DNA from: Sphingomonadales bacterium
GTDB lineage: Bacteria > Pseudomonadota > Alphaproteobacteria > Sphingomonadales > Sphingomonadaceae
Reading direction: 5' to 3'
DNA length: 61,995 nt
NCBI GenBank assembly: GCA_004173185.1
Contig: SEFZ01000026.1
Coordinates: 1-61,995 of the forward strand
Under the pieces are notes generated by a model. The model had not been told where the DNA came from, did not search any database, and saw only the letters and a list, made by a program, of their open reading frames with translations. A program made the position numbers and the translations under genes. Below, piece by piece: positions 1 through 10,622 of this stretch. Numbering within the stretch: the first letter of the stretch is position 1; every line of letters begins with the position of its first letter.

Positions 1-194
1 ATCATTGGCCGAAGAGCTCGATCCCGAACTGGCGGCAGCGGATTCGGACGACCGCTGGGGGAAATTGCTGATCTGCGCCGCCTTTCCTCGTGCTGAGCCG
101 CGAAGAAAATCAGGCGGCGCAGATCAGCAATTTCCCCCAGCGGTCGTCCGAATCCGCTGCCGCCAGTTCGGGATCGAGCTCTTCGGCCAATGAT
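1..194. repeat. 83-bp perfect inverted repeat at the window edge
   Basis: Bases 1-83 are the exact reverse complement of bases 112-194, with a 28-base spacer (84-111). The right arm reads smoothly into the downstream coding frame, so it is probably the native copy and the left arm a fold-back copy of it. The first base of the window is already inside the left arm, so the repeat may extend further. A long perfect fold-back exactly at a sequence end is typical of a contig-end or chimeric-read artefact, although a real inverted duplication cannot be excluded. Confidence 0.9.
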
Positions 195-521
195 ACGCCG
201 CTCGCGGGCGGTCGCGCGCCGGGCGGTGAGCCGCTTTACGCCGCCGAATGGTATCGCCGCCCGCGCCAGGTCGAGCTGGAAACCTATCTTCCGCGCCGCT
301 GGGCACGCGAAGGATCGGGGCTGATCGCCTGCCGCACCGTGGCGCGATATCGTGTCGAGGATTGCGTGATCCTGGGTGAGAGCCCGCGCGGATCGGGCTA
401 TGGCAATGCCGTGCTCCAGGCGAGCTTCCAGTTCCTCGTCCGCCCGCCGCGCGTCGGCGGTAAGGAGCAGGTGGGCGCATGGGTGTCGATCCGGATCGAT
501 TATAGCGTGACCACCAAGTGA
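90..521 (+). CDS. TonB-like C-terminal domain protein, 5'-truncated
   Basis: Only the C-terminal part of a gene is present. After a Ser/Ala-rich linker comes a compact domain containing EWYRRP, LIACRTV, YRVEDC and FQFLVRPPRVGGK, which resembles the C-terminal energy-transducer (TonB-like) domain of sphingomonad hypothetical proteins; such proteins normally carry an N-terminal membrane or periplasmic region, absent here. The frame is open only from base 72, and the region upstream of 112 belongs to the spacer and left arm of the inverted repeat, so the GTG at 90 is a formal start and not a believable one. The stop codon overlaps the GTG start of the next gene by four bases (GTGA), suggesting co-translation. 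Function unproven. Confidence 0.6.
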   Translation: MLSREENQAAQISNFPQRSSESAAASSGSSSSANDTPLAGGRAPGGEPLYAAEWYRRPRQVELETYLPRRWAREGSGLIACRTVARYRVEDCVILGESPRGSGYGNAVLQASFQFLVRPPRVGGKEQVGAWVSIRIDYSVTTK

Positions 522-1147
522 GCGATGCCGTCCTCTACAGCTTTCGCCGCTGCCCCTATGCGATGCGCGCGCGGATGGCGTTGCTGGTCAGCGGGGTGCC
601 GTACGAGCACCGCGAAGTGAAGCTGCGTGACAAGCCACCCGAAATGCTCGCCGCTTCGCCCAAGGGGACGGTCCCCGTGCTGGTGCTGGGCGATGGCGTT
701 GTGATCGATGAGAGCATCGATATCATGCGCTGGGCGCTGGGCCGCAATGATCCCGAACAATGGCTGGACGGCGATGACCGCGATCTGATCGCGGCGAATG
801 ATGGCGCGTTCAAGCATCACCTCGATCGCTATAAATATCCCGATCGCCACGGCTCTAATGCCGAGGAACATCGCGCCGCCGGGCTGGCGATGCTTGTCGC
901 GTTCGATGCCCGATTGGCTTCGCAAGCGTGGCTATGCGGCGGCACGCGCGCACTCACCGATGCGGCGATCATGCCCTTTGTCCGCCAGTTCGCGGCGACC
1001 GATCACGACTGGTTCGATGCGCAGGAATTGCCCGCGCTTCAGCGCTGGCTGGCGGTGCAATTGGCCTCGCCCCTGTTTGCCGAAGCGATGCTTGTCCGCG
1101 ACCCATGGCGCGCCAGCCCCTTGCCCCCGGCCCCTGAGCAGGTCTAG
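518..1147 (+). CDS. Glutathione S-transferase family protein
   Basis: 209 residues. The N-terminus has a thioredoxin fold with RRCPYAMRARM (Cys12 in a CPYA motif), a cis-Pro motif GTVPVL and the glutathione-contacting DESIDI segment. An all-helical C-terminal GST domain follows. The CPYA active-site Cys suggests an omega/beta-like or SspA-like member doing thiol transfer or glutathione conjugation in the cytoplasm; the substrate cannot be told. The GTG start overlaps the previous stop by four bases, and the nitronate monooxygenase-like gene begins 9 bases downstream, so the three genes are probably one transcript. Confidence 0.8.
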   Translation: MSDAVLYSFRRCPYAMRARMALLVSGVPYEHREVKLRDKPPEMLAASPKGTVPVLVLGDGVVIDESIDIMRWALGRNDPEQWLDGDDRDLIAANDGAFKHHLDRYKYPDRHGSNAEEHRAAGLAMLVAFDARLASQAWLCGGTRALTDAAIMPFVRQFAATDHDWFDAQELPALQRWLAVQLASPLFAEAMLVRDPWRASPLPPAPEQV

Positions 1148-1156
1148 GCGCGAAAA

Positions 1157-2185
1157 ATGAGCAATATTTCCATCGGCGCCGAGCGCCTGCAGCGCCGGAT
1201 GGCGCGGGGCGCTGAATTTCTCGGCAGCGAAGTCGCGATCCTGTGCGGCGCGATGTCGTGGGTGAGCGAGCGCAATCTGGTCGCGGCCGTGTCGAATGCG
1301 GGCGGCTTCGGCCTGATCGCGTGCGGCGCGATGACGCCCGAACTGCTCGATGCCGAAATCGCCGCGACCAAGACGCTTACCGACAAGCCGTTCGGAGTGA
1401 ACCTGATCACCATGCATCCCATGCTGATGGATCTGATCGCGGTCTGCGCGAAGCATCAGGTGACTCATGTGGTGCTCGCGGGCGGCCTGCCACCTCCCGG
1501 CAGCCTGGATGCGATCAAGGCCAATGGCGCGAAGCTGATCTGCTTTGCTCCGGCGCTCAGCCTCGCCAAGAAACTGATCCGCAGCGGCGTCGATGCGCTC
1601 GTCGTCGAGGGCATGGAAGCCGGCGGCCATATCGGCCCGGTCTCGACCAGCGTGCTTGCGCAGGAAATCCTTCCCGACGTCTCCGAGCAGGTGCCGGTGT
1701 TTGTCGCGGGCGGCATCGGCCGTGGCGAAGCGATTGCGGGCTATCTCGATCAGGGCGCCGCGGGCGTCCAGCTCGGCACGCGTTTCGTCTGCGCGACCGA
1801 GAGCATTGCCCATGCCAATTTCAAGCGCGCCTTCATCCGCGCTTCGGCCCGCGATGCCGTCGCCAGTGTCCAGATCGATCCGCGCCTGCCGGTAATCCCG
1901 GTGCGCGCGCTCAAGAACGCTTCGTCCGAACTGTTCACCGCCAAGCAGCGCGAAGTCGCCCAGTTGCTCGACGAGGGTAAGGTCGAGATGATGGAAGCCC
2001 AGCTCCAGATCGAGCATTATTGGGCCGGCGCGCTCCGCCGCGCCGTGATCGATGGCGATGTCGAAAATGGCTCGCTGATGGCCGGCCAGTCGGTCGGCAT
2101 GGTCACCAAGGAGGAGTCCGTCGCCGAAATCATCGCCACGCTGATGGCCGAGGCCACCCACGCGCTGGATAAGCGCGCGGCCTGA
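1157..2185 (+). CDS. Nitronate monooxygenase family flavoprotein
   Basis: 342 residues with the TIM-barrel architecture of the 2-nitropropane dioxygenase/nitronate monooxygenase family. Visible signatures are the N-terminal AILCGAMSWVSE, the glycine-rich NAGGFG, VVLAGGLPP, EGMEAGGHIGP (catalytic-loop region with the conserved His), the phosphate-binding FVAGGIGRG and GVQLGTRF. These proteins bind FMN and oxidise alkyl nitronates or act as NAD(P)H:flavin oxidoreductases; some members are enoyl reductase-like, so the substrate is not assignable. It lies 9 bases after the GST gene on the same strand, suggesting a shared detoxification transcript. Confidence 0.82.
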   Translation: MSNISIGAERLQRRMARGAEFLGSEVAILCGAMSWVSERNLVAAVSNAGGFGLIACGAMTPELLDAEIAATKTLTDKPFGVNLITMHPMLMDLIAVCAKHQVTHVVLAGGLPPPGSLDAIKANGAKLICFAPALSLAKKLIRSGVDALVVEGMEAGGHIGPVSTSVLAQEILPDVSEQVPVFVAGGIGRGEAIAGYLDQGAAGVQLGTRFVCATESIAHANFKRAFIRASARDAVASVQIDPRLPVIPVRALKNASSELFTAKQREVAQLLDEGKVEMMEAQLQIEHYWAGALRRAVIDGDVENGSLMAGQSVGMVTKEESVAEIIATLMAEATHALDKRAA

Positions 2186-2327
2186 CCCTTCACTGGCGCC
2201 GGCGCGCTTCGTCGCGCCGAACGATTGCCCCGCCGCGCTGACATAGAGCGAGCGGGCCGCAGTTAAGCCGATCTTTACCAACCCGCGTCACAGCTTGCTG
2301 ACGCCGGGGGGCGATAAGGATCGAACG

Positions 2328-3014
2328 ATGCGCGCCCCGCTCACCCTTCTGTTGGCCTTATCCGTCGCCGGATGTTCGGGCGGCTCGCGCCCTGCTGCGG
2401 TGGTGGAAAGCGCCGAGGTCGCGCCGGTCGCTCGCCCGATGCCGCGCCCGCCCGCCAGCGCGTCGCCCAATCTTACGCTGCCCGCGCGGCTCGCCGATGG
2501 CAGCTATGCCACGCCCAATCGCAATCTCTCCGAAGCCGCGACAATCTGGCATGTACGCTCCGCGCTCAACGTCGCGGTGCTGACCTGCTCGCAAGGGACA
2601 GTGCTCGCCGGCGAATATAACCAGTTGCTCCGCGTCCACCGCGCGCCGCTCAAGAAAGCGCATGCCGATCTGAGCGCGGAAGCGCGCGGCACCGATCTCG
2701 ATGCAGCGATGACGCGCGTCTATAATTACTTTTCCCAGCCGCCTGCCCAGCGGGATTTCTGCCCGGTCGCGCGCGCTTTGCTTGCCGAAGCGGTGGTAAC
2801 GCCGCCATCGGATCTTGCTGCCTTCGCGCAGGCCGCGCTGCCAAAGCTCGATGCGCCGTTCACCGCCTTTTACAGCGCCTATGAAAGCTACCGCGCCGAT
2901 CTCGCTTTGTGGCGCGCAGGCGAGGCACCGCCCCAAATCGCCTATAATGACCGCGAGTTTCTTAGCGACGATACGGTGACCGGCCGCGAATCCGTCCGAA
3001 TTGCTACGCGCTGA
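2328..3014 (+). CDS. Putative lipoprotein, unknown function
   Basis: 228 residues from the ATG at 2328, which has an AAGGA ribosome binding site about 8 bases upstream; the frame is open further upstream but without a signal. The N-terminus is a lipoprotein signal peptide with lipobox SVAGC (Cys16), so the product should be lipid-anchored in the envelope. The mature part begins with a Pro/Ala-rich linker and has no catalytic motif I recognise; it contains a few Tyr-rich helices (VYNYFSQPP, FYSAYESYRAD). It precedes ptsP by 45 bases but the relationship is unclear. Confidence 0.65.
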   Translation: MRAPLTLLLALSVAGCSGGSRPAAVVESAEVAPVARPMPRPPASASPNLTLPARLADGSYATPNRNLSEAATIWHVRSALNVAVLTCSQGTVLAGEYNQLLRVHRAPLKKAHADLSAEARGTDLDAAMTRVYNYFSQPPAQRDFCPVARALLAEAVVTPPSDLAAFAQAALPKLDAPFTAFYSAYESYRADLALWRAGEAPPQIAYNDREFLSDDTVTGRESVRIATR

Positions 3015-3059
3015 AGTCCAGCGTTGGAAAGCCCGCGCGCAATCTGATAGCGCTTGGTT

Positions 3060-5336
3060 ATGGCCCAAGCCGCTGCCGCATCAGCCCGTGAGATATTGAC
3101 GCGCCTTCACGAAGTGATGGCGAAGCGGTTGCCTGCGCAATCCAAGCTCAATTCAGTGGTCCAGACGATCGGCGAAGTCCTGACCAGCGAGGTCTGCTCG
3201 ATCTATCTGCTGCGCGAAGGCGTGCTTGAGCTGTTCGCGACGCGCGGCCTTTCGCAAGACGCAGTGCATGTCACCAAGCTCGCGCTCGGCGAGGGGCTGG
3301 TCGGCACGATCGCCAAGAATGTCGAGACGCTCAACCTTGACGAAGCCGAAATGCATCCCGCCTTCGCCTATCGCCCGGAAACGGGCGAAGAAGCGTTTCA
3401 CAGCTTTGCCGGCGTGCCGATCATTCGCCGCGAGCGTGCGGTGGGCGTGCTCGCGGTTCAGCATGCGGAATCGCGCCGCTACGAAGAAGTCGAGATCGAA
3501 GCGCTGCAGACCGTTGCGATGGTGCTCAGCGAATTGATCGCCAATGCCGATCTGGTGGATTCAGGCGGCGGCGGATCGACCCGCTCGCAGCCGACCGTCG
3601 CCAGCCACGCGCCCGGCTTCACACTGGTCGAGGGCATGGCTGCGGGTGTCGCCGTCTTCCATCAGCCGCGCATCACCATCGAGCATATCGTCGCCGAGGA
3701 TACCGAGGCGGAGCGCCACCGCGTCTATGCTGCGTTCGACAAGATGCGCGAGCAGATCGACAAGATGGCCAGCCAGGCCGAGTTCGGCAGTGGCGGCGAG
3801 CATGACGAGATTCTCGCGACCTATCGCATGTTCGCTTATGACGAAGGCTGGTCGCGCCGGATCAACGAGGCGATCGACAGCGGCCTTACCGCCGAGGCAG
3901 CGATCGAGCGCGTCCAGCAGCGCACCCGCCAGCGCATGCGCGAGATCGATGATCCGCTGCTCCGCGATCGGATGCACGATCTGGAGGATCTGGCGAACCG
4001 CCTTCTCCGCATCGTTTCCGGTCAGCTTGGCACTGCGGCGCAAATGGGCCTGCGGCAGGATTCGATCCTGATCGCGCGCAACATGGGGCCTGCCGAGCTG
4101 CTCGAATATGATCGCCGCCGCTTGAAGGGCGTGATCCTTGAGGAAGGCTCGCTCACTGCACACGTCACCATTGTCGCCCGCGCGATGGGGGTGCCCGTGC
4201 TGGGTCGCGTCAAGGATGTCCGCCGGCTGATCGCGGAGGGCGATATGCTCCTCCTCGATACGGGCGAGGAAAGCGTCTTCGTTCGCCCGACACCGGCGAT
4301 GGAGGAAGCGTTTTCGGCCAAGCTGGTACTCAGCCAGAAGCGTCGCGCGGCTTTTGCGCGCCTCAAGGGCGAATTGCCGGTCACGCTCGATGGCCACCGG
4401 GTCACGGTGATGATCAATGCCGGTCTGCGCGACGATCTGGCGGCGCTCGATCTGACCGGGGCCGACGGCATCGGCTTGTTCCGCACCGAATTTCAGTTCC
4501 TCGTCTCGGCGACCTTGCCCCAGCGCGAGGCGCAGCGGCGCCTGTACAAGGACGTGCTCGATGCCGCGGGTGATCGGCCGGTCATCTTCCGCACTGTCGA
4601 TATCGGTGGCGACAAGGCGTTGCCCTATCTCAACCATGACGAGCATGGCGAGGAAGAGAATCCGGCAATGGGCTGGCGCGCGCTGCGCCTCGCGCTCGAT
4701 CGCGATGGCCTGATGAAGGCGCAGGCGCGGGCGCTGATCGAAGCGGGCGCGGGCAAGACGCTCAGCATCATGTTCCCGATGGTCTCCGAACCCTGGGAGT
4801 TTGATGCGGCCAAGGCTCTGTTCGAAGCTCAGCGCGCCTGGCTCGTGGCGCGTGGCAAGAAGATGCCCGTCGAAATCCGCTACGGTGCCATGCTTGAAGT
4901 GCCGGCGCTGGCCGAAGTGCTCGATATCCTGCTGCCGAAGCTCGATTTCCTTTCGGTCGGCACCAATGATTTGACGCAGTTTCTGTTCGCGGCGGATCGC
5001 GCGCATCCGAAGCTGGCGTTGCGCTATGATTGGCTCAGCCCGTCGATCCTGCGCTTCCTGAAGCGCGTTGCCGATGCCTGCCATGCGGCCAATGTGCCGG
5101 TCGGCGTCTGCGGTGAAATGGGCGGGCGGCCTTTGGAGGCGATGGCGCTGATTGGCTTGGGCATCGATCGTCTGTCGATCACTCCGGCGGCGGTCGGGCC
5201 GATCAAGGCGATGGTCCGTTCGCTGCCCCGTGCGCCGCTGGTCGAGACGGTCCAGGCGCTGCTCGCGGATGGCCGCACCCCGATCCGTGCGGCCTTGATC
5301 GCATGGGCTTCCGAACATTCGGTTGAACTGAGCTGA
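3060..5336 (+). CDS. ptsP: Phosphoenolpyruvate-protein phosphotransferase, nitrogen PTS EI (PtsP)
   Basis: About 758 residues from the ATG at 3060 (a TTG two codons earlier is possible). An N-terminal GAF domain covers roughly residues 10-160. The enzyme I body follows: the phospho-His swivel domain with His368 in SLTAHVTIVARA, then the PEP-binding barrel with GIGLFRTEFQF, FPMVSEP, GTNDLTQF and CGEMGG. It takes phosphate from PEP and passes it to the NPr protein of the nitrogen-related PTS, a signalling chain acting on EIIA-Ntr, potassium and carbon/nitrogen control; the GAF domain usually senses glutamine. No NPr or EIIA gene lies beside it. Full length for the family. Confidence 0.93.
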   Translation: MAQAAAASAREILTRLHEVMAKRLPAQSKLNSVVQTIGEVLTSEVCSIYLLREGVLELFATRGLSQDAVHVTKLALGEGLVGTIAKNVETLNLDEAEMHPAFAYRPETGEEAFHSFAGVPIIRRERAVGVLAVQHAESRRYEEVEIEALQTVAMVLSELIANADLVDSGGGGSTRSQPTVASHAPGFTLVEGMAAGVAVFHQPRITIEHIVAEDTEAERHRVYAAFDKMREQIDKMASQAEFGSGGEHDEILATYRMFAYDEGWSRRINEAIDSGLTAEAAIERVQQRTRQRMREIDDPLLRDRMHDLEDLANRLLRIVSGQLGTAAQMGLRQDSILIARNMGPAELLEYDRRRLKGVILEEGSLTAHVTIVARAMGVPVLGRVKDVRRLIAEGDMLLLDTGEESVFVRPTPAMEEAFSAKLVLSQKRRAAFARLKGELPVTLDGHRVTVMINAGLRDDLAALDLTGADGIGLFRTEFQFLVSATLPQREAQRRLYKDVLDAAGDRPVIFRTVDIGGDKALPYLNHDEHGEEENPAMGWRALRLALDRDGLMKAQARALIEAGAGKTLSIMFPMVSEPWEFDAAKALFEAQRAWLVARGKKMPVEIRYGAMLEVPALAEVLDILLPKLDFLSVGTNDLTQFLFAADRAHPKLALRYDWLSPSILRFLKRVADACHAANVPVGVCGEMGGRPLEAMALIGLGIDRLSITPAAVGPIKAMVRSLPRAPLVETVQALLADGRTPIRAALIAWASEHSVELS

Positions 5337-5368
5337 TCTTAGGGCCGGTTTCCTCTGTGAGAGCGTTG

Positions 5369-5402
5369 ACAGGGGCGAGCGCCTGAGGGACACCGCCCCT
5401 GT
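5369..5402. repeat. Inverted repeat between ptsP and the RodZ-like gene
   Basis: Nine-base perfect arms, ACAGGGGCG at 5369-5377 and CGCCCCTGT at 5394-5402, enclose 16 bases. The element sits 33 bases after the ptsP stop and 43 before the next start. No T-run follows, so it is either a weak terminator or an mRNA-end stabilising hairpin. Confidence 0.4.
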
Positions 5403-5444
5403 GGCGGGACCATAACGGGCGCACCCTCGCTGCTGGAGAATGTA

Positions 5445-6395
5445 ATGGAAGGCGAGACTGCGGAAGACCCTACGCTGTTTCCCGCTACCGTAGGCGAGAA
5501 GCTGCGCGCAGGGCGTGAGGCGCAGGGCCTTGAACTCGCCGAAGTTGCCGCGCGCACCCGCATTCCGCAGCGTCATCTCGAAGCGATCGAGAAATCCAAT
5601 TACGATGGCCTGCCCTCGATCACATATGCTCTGGGCTTCGCCAAATCCTATGCCCGCGCAGTCGGTGTAGATGAAGTAGAGATCGCGCGCGATTTGCGTA
5701 GCGAACTTGGCCAAAACCCCGAGCGCATCGCCGCGATCCCGGTTTACGATACCGAGGATCCTGCCCGTGTCCCGCCCCGCGGCCTCGCGCTGACGATGGT
5801 CGCGCTGGTCCTTGTCGCGCTGGTCGGCTTCGGCCTCTGGTATGGCACCGGTCTGTTCCGCGGGAGCCCGCCGCCGCCCGACACGCTGATGATCCCCGAG
5901 GGGAATTCGACGGGCGACAATGAAGCGCTGGGCGCCGCAGTTCCGGTCACTGGCGGCCAGGTCACGCTGGTCGCACTCGAAACGGTGTGGCTGCGCGTCA
6001 GCGACGCCAAGGGTCAGCGGCTGTTCGAGAAAGAGATGGCCGCGGGCGAGCGCTATGACGTGCCGATGGGCGCCGATCTGCCGCATGTCCGCACGACGCG
6101 TCCCGATCGGCTTCAGGTTCTGATCAACGGTTCGATCGTGCCGCCGCTCTCGCAAAAGGCCGAGCTTGTCGAAACCGGCATCAGTGCTGCGGTTCTGCAG
6201 GCCCGCGGCCAGCCCGCACCCGCGGCTTCCGCCCCGCCAGCCGCCAGTCCGGCCGCCACGCCCACGACCGCCCCGACGACTGCGCCGGTTGCAACGCCCA
6301 CGCGCGCGCCGGTCCGCCCGACGCCCCGGCCTACGCCCGCAGTGGCCGCTCCGTCGTCCGAACCTGCGACGGGCAACACCAGCACCGCGCCGTAA
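5445..6395 (+). CDS. RodZ-like helix-turn-helix/DUF4115 membrane protein
   Basis: 316 residues. A cytoplasmic Xre-type helix-turn-helix (about residues 15-85, with VGEKLRAGREAQGL and ITYALGFAKSYA) is followed by one transmembrane segment (about 113-133), then a periplasmic DUF4115-like beta domain (about 165-235) and an Ala/Pro/Thr-rich tail. This order is that of RodZ, which links MreB to the cell-wall elongation machinery; it is widespread in alphaproteobacteria as an uncharacterised 'helix-turn-helix domain-containing protein'. The HTH in this family binds MreB rather than DNA. GGAGAA lies just upstream of the ATG at 5445. Confidence 0.8.
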   Translation: MEGETAEDPTLFPATVGEKLRAGREAQGLELAEVAARTRIPQRHLEAIEKSNYDGLPSITYALGFAKSYARAVGVDEVEIARDLRSELGQNPERIAAIPVYDTEDPARVPPRGLALTMVALVLVALVGFGLWYGTGLFRGSPPPPDTLMIPEGNSTGDNEALGAAVPVTGGQVTLVALETVWLRVSDAKGQRLFEKEMAAGERYDVPMGADLPHVRTTRPDRLQVLINGSIVPPLSQKAELVETGISAAVLQARGQPAPAASAPPAASPAATPTTAPTTAPVATPTRAPVRPTPRPTPAVAAPSSEPATGNTSTAP

Positions 6396-6400
6396 TGACT

Positions 6401-6416
6401 GGCGGGGTGCCCCGCC
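6401..6416. terminator. GC-rich hairpin after the RodZ-like gene
   Basis: GGCGGGG and CCCCGCC form a perfect palindromic stem with a two-base centre, 5 bases after the stop at 6395. Only CTCTCC follows, so termination would be weak. It may insulate the RodZ-like gene from cpoB. Confidence 0.35.
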
Positions 6417-6468
6417 TCTCCGCTATACGGCGTGCTTTAGTGAACCTTGCACCGGGGGGTGTGAATCT

Positions 6469-7428
6469 ATGCGTATCTTGTTGATGGCGGCGCTCATGAC
6501 GTCCGCTTTTGGTCTCAGTGGAACCGCGGTGGCGCAGGATGCAGCGCTTGGCGGCCGTGTCGATCGGCTTGAGCGCGAGATGCGCGCGGTGCAGCGCAAG
6601 GTGTTCCCCGGCGGCGCCGGCCAGACCGTCGAGCCTCAGATCGTGCCCGAAAGCAACACGACCGTCCCCGGCACGCCTTCGGGCAGTGCGCTTGTCGATC
6701 TCGGTTCGCGCATCACCGCGCTCGAAAGCCAGTCGGCGGCGCTGACAGGTCAGGTCGAGCAGGGCCAATATCGCCTGCGCCAGCTCGAAGACGCGTTCGC
6801 AGCGTATAAGCGCTCCACCGATGCACGGATCAAGGCGTTGGAGGACACCGCTTCGTCGGTCGCCGCGCGTGATCCGATCGTGCCGCCTGCCGAAGTGGTG
6901 CTCACCCCGCCGACCAGGCCTGTGCCCGGCAAGCCCGCCGCCAAGCCCGTCGCGGAGACCGAAACCAAGCCCGCCCCGGCGGCGACCGGCACGCGCGCGC
7001 AACAAGTCGCTGCGATCGAGAAGCCCGCCAGCGGCGATGCCGCCGAGGATGGCTACACGTATGGCTATCGTCTCTGGCAGGCCAAGCTCTATCCCGAGGC
7101 CCGCCGCGAGCTTGAAGGGGTGGCCACCAAATATCCCAAGCATCGCCGCGCCAGCTATTCGCAGAACCTGCTCGGCCGCGCCTATCTCGATGCCGGTGCA
7201 CCCAGCCTCGCGGCCGTGGCCTTCTACGAAAACTACAAGAAAAATCCCAATGGCGAGCGCGCGCCGGACAGCCTTTATTATCTCGCGCAGGCGCTGGTGA
7301 AGCTGAAAAAGCCCGCCACCGAAGTCTGCAAGGTCTATGGGGAGCTCACCCAGCTTTATGGCGAGAAGCTCTCGGCCGAAATGACCGCCGGCGTGGCCAA
7401 GGGGCGCACCGAGCAGAAGTGCAAGTGA
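6469..7428 (+). CDS. ybgF: Tol-Pal system protein CpoB/YbgF-like, TPR protein
   Basis: 319 residues from the ATG at 6469, chosen because a Sec signal peptide starts there (residues 1-22, ending TAVA) although the frame is open upstream. A predicted coiled-coil region (about 28-125) precedes a Pro/Ala-rich linker, then a C-terminal TPR domain (about 195-315) with YTYGYRLWQAKLYPEAR and YLDAGAPSLAAVAFYENYKKNP. This is the architecture of CpoB/YbgF, the periplasmic partner of TolA that coordinates outer-membrane constriction with septal peptidoglycan synthesis. The tilS gene starts 4 bases later, the order usual in alphaproteobacteria; no tol or pal genes are in the window. Confidence 0.82.
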   Translation: MRILLMAALMTSAFGLSGTAVAQDAALGGRVDRLEREMRAVQRKVFPGGAGQTVEPQIVPESNTTVPGTPSGSALVDLGSRITALESQSAALTGQVEQGQYRLRQLEDAFAAYKRSTDARIKALEDTASSVAARDPIVPPAEVVLTPPTRPVPGKPAAKPVAETETKPAPAATGTRAQQVAAIEKPASGDAAEDGYTYGYRLWQAKLYPEARRELEGVATKYPKHRRASYSQNLLGRAYLDAGAPSLAAVAFYENYKKNPNGERAPDSLYYLAQALVKLKKPATEVCKVYGELTQLYGEKLSAEMTAGVAKGRTEQKCK

Positions 7429-7432
7429 TCCG

Positions 7433-8407
7433 GTGACGCTCGATCCCCAAGCGGTCGAGCGCTTTCGGGGAGATGTTCTCGCGCTGGTCGATCAGCCGAC
7501 GAGGATCGCTCTCGCAGTCTCTGGCGGCCCGGACAGTATGGCGATGCTCGCCCTTGCGCACGCCGCCTTCCCCGGTGCAGTCATCGCCGCAACGGTCGAT
7601 CATCGCCTGCGTGCAGGGGCGGCCGACGAAGCTGCGACCGTAAAGGCTGTGTGCGCCGAAATCGGCGTTCCGCACGCGACGCTTCAGCCCAAAACCCCGA
7701 TCGCCGGAGCCAGTATCCAGGCCCAGGCTCGCGAGGCCCGCTATGCGCTGCTGGCCGATTGGGCGCGGGGGCAGGGCGCTGCCGTGCTCCTTACCGCGCA
7801 TCATGCCGATGATCAGGCGGAGACCTTCCTGATGCGGGCGGTCCGGGGTTCGGGCGTACCCGGCCTCGCCGGCATCCGTGCGCGCCGCGCTTTGCCCGGT
7901 CTCGCAATCCTCCGCCCTTTGCTCCGCTGGCGGCGTGCCGAGCTGCACGCGGTCGCCCAGGCAAGTGGCTGGCCGCTCGCCGACGATCCTTCGAATCGCG
8001 ATACGGCGCATGATCGCACGCGCTTCCGGCTGCTTCTCGCTGCCGAGGCCTTGCTGGACCCTGCTGGCCTCGCCCGCGCCGCCGATTACGCCGCCGATGC
8101 GGAAAGCGCTTTGTCGGTCCTCGCCGATCGCTTCTGGCAAGAACGGGCACAGGCATCGGACGCAGAGGTGATGATCGACCTCTCGGGCCTCCCCCGCGAC
8201 ACGCGCCGCCGACTCGCCCGCCGCGCCATCGCCCATGTCCGCGATGCGGCAAACGTCACCGCGCCCGCATTCACGTCTGACGCCAATATCGAAGCGCTTC
8301 TGGATATTCTCGAGCGCGATTCCAGCGGCACGCATGCCGCCGTTCAGGCATCGTCCCGGGCGAACCATGCCAGATTCCGCTTGGCCCCGCCGCGTCGATC
8401 ACACTGA
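7433..8407 (+). CDS. tilS: tRNA(Ile)-lysidine synthase
   Basis: 324 residues from a GTG start 4 bases after the cpoB stop. The PP-loop ATP pyrophosphatase motif SGGPDSM is at about residues 29-35, and further N-domain motifs are DHRLR, AREARYALL, LTAHHADDQAET and LADDPSN. It lysidinylates C34 of tRNA-Ile(CAU), so that AUA is read as isoleucine; an essential cytoplasmic enzyme. The protein is short, lacking most of the C-terminal domains of the E. coli enzyme, which is normal for alphaproteobacteria. Confidence 0.93.
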   Translation: MTLDPQAVERFRGDVLALVDQPTRIALAVSGGPDSMAMLALAHAAFPGAVIAATVDHRLRAGAADEAATVKAVCAEIGVPHATLQPKTPIAGASIQAQAREARYALLADWARGQGAAVLLTAHHADDQAETFLMRAVRGSGVPGLAGIRARRALPGLAILRPLLRWRRAELHAVAQASGWPLADDPSNRDTAHDRTRFRLLLAAEALLDPAGLARAADYAADAESALSVLADRFWQERAQASDAEVMIDLSGLPRDTRRRLARRAIAHVRDAANVTAPAFTSDANIEALLDILERDSSGTHAAVQASSRANHARFRLAPPRRSH

Positions 8408-8489
8408 TCGGCCTAATCTCGCGTCCGTTCCATTGCCATTAACCTGCGCGCGCCTATCTTTAGGAGGACCAAAAAGGTGCCAGGATTCG

Positions 8490-10450
<1,961 letters not shown>

Positions 10451-10454
<4 letters not shown>

Positions 10455-10574
10455 GTTAAGCTCCCGGCGCGTGAGCGCCTGAGGTAAGCCCCGGGCGCGT
10501 GAGCGCCTGAGTTAGGCCCCCGGCGCGTGAGCGCCTGAGTTAGGCCCCCGGCGCGTGAGCGCCTGAGTTAGGCC
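10451..10574 (+). repeat. Four tandem 28-bp repeats, each with a GGCGC-GTGA-GCGCC hairpin
   Basis: Units lie at 10451-10478, 10479-10506, 10507-10534 and 10535-10562, followed by a partial unit to 10574. Units 3 and 4 are identical; units 1 and 2 differ at a few positions. Each contains a perfect 5-bp stem (unit 2 slightly altered) with a GTGA loop. The first unit includes the ftsH stop codon. Repetition of a small strong hairpin in the 3' untranslated region suggests mRNA end protection or slippage-driven expansion. There are no spacers, so this is not a CRISPR. Confidence 0.85.
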
Positions 10575-10586
10575 ATAGTGTTTCGC

Positions 10587-10621
10587 AAAACCCTCCCTCG
10601 AGTGATCGTGGGAGGGTTTTT
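10587..10621 (+). terminator. Rho-independent terminator of ftsH, overlapping the next gene's ribosome binding site
   Basis: AAAACCCTCCC (10587-10597) pairs with GGGAGGGTTTT (10610-10620) around a 12-base loop, ending in a T-run. The 3' arm GGGAGGG also lies 6 bases before the GTG at 10623 and is the only good Shine-Dalgarno sequence there. Confidence 0.8.
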
Positions 10622-10622
10622 C

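Noticed and set aside
3561..6155. 864-codon minus-strand open frame opposite ptsP and the RodZ-like gene
   Set aside because: Antisense to confident genes, no domain, low-complexity Arg/Gln-rich translation.
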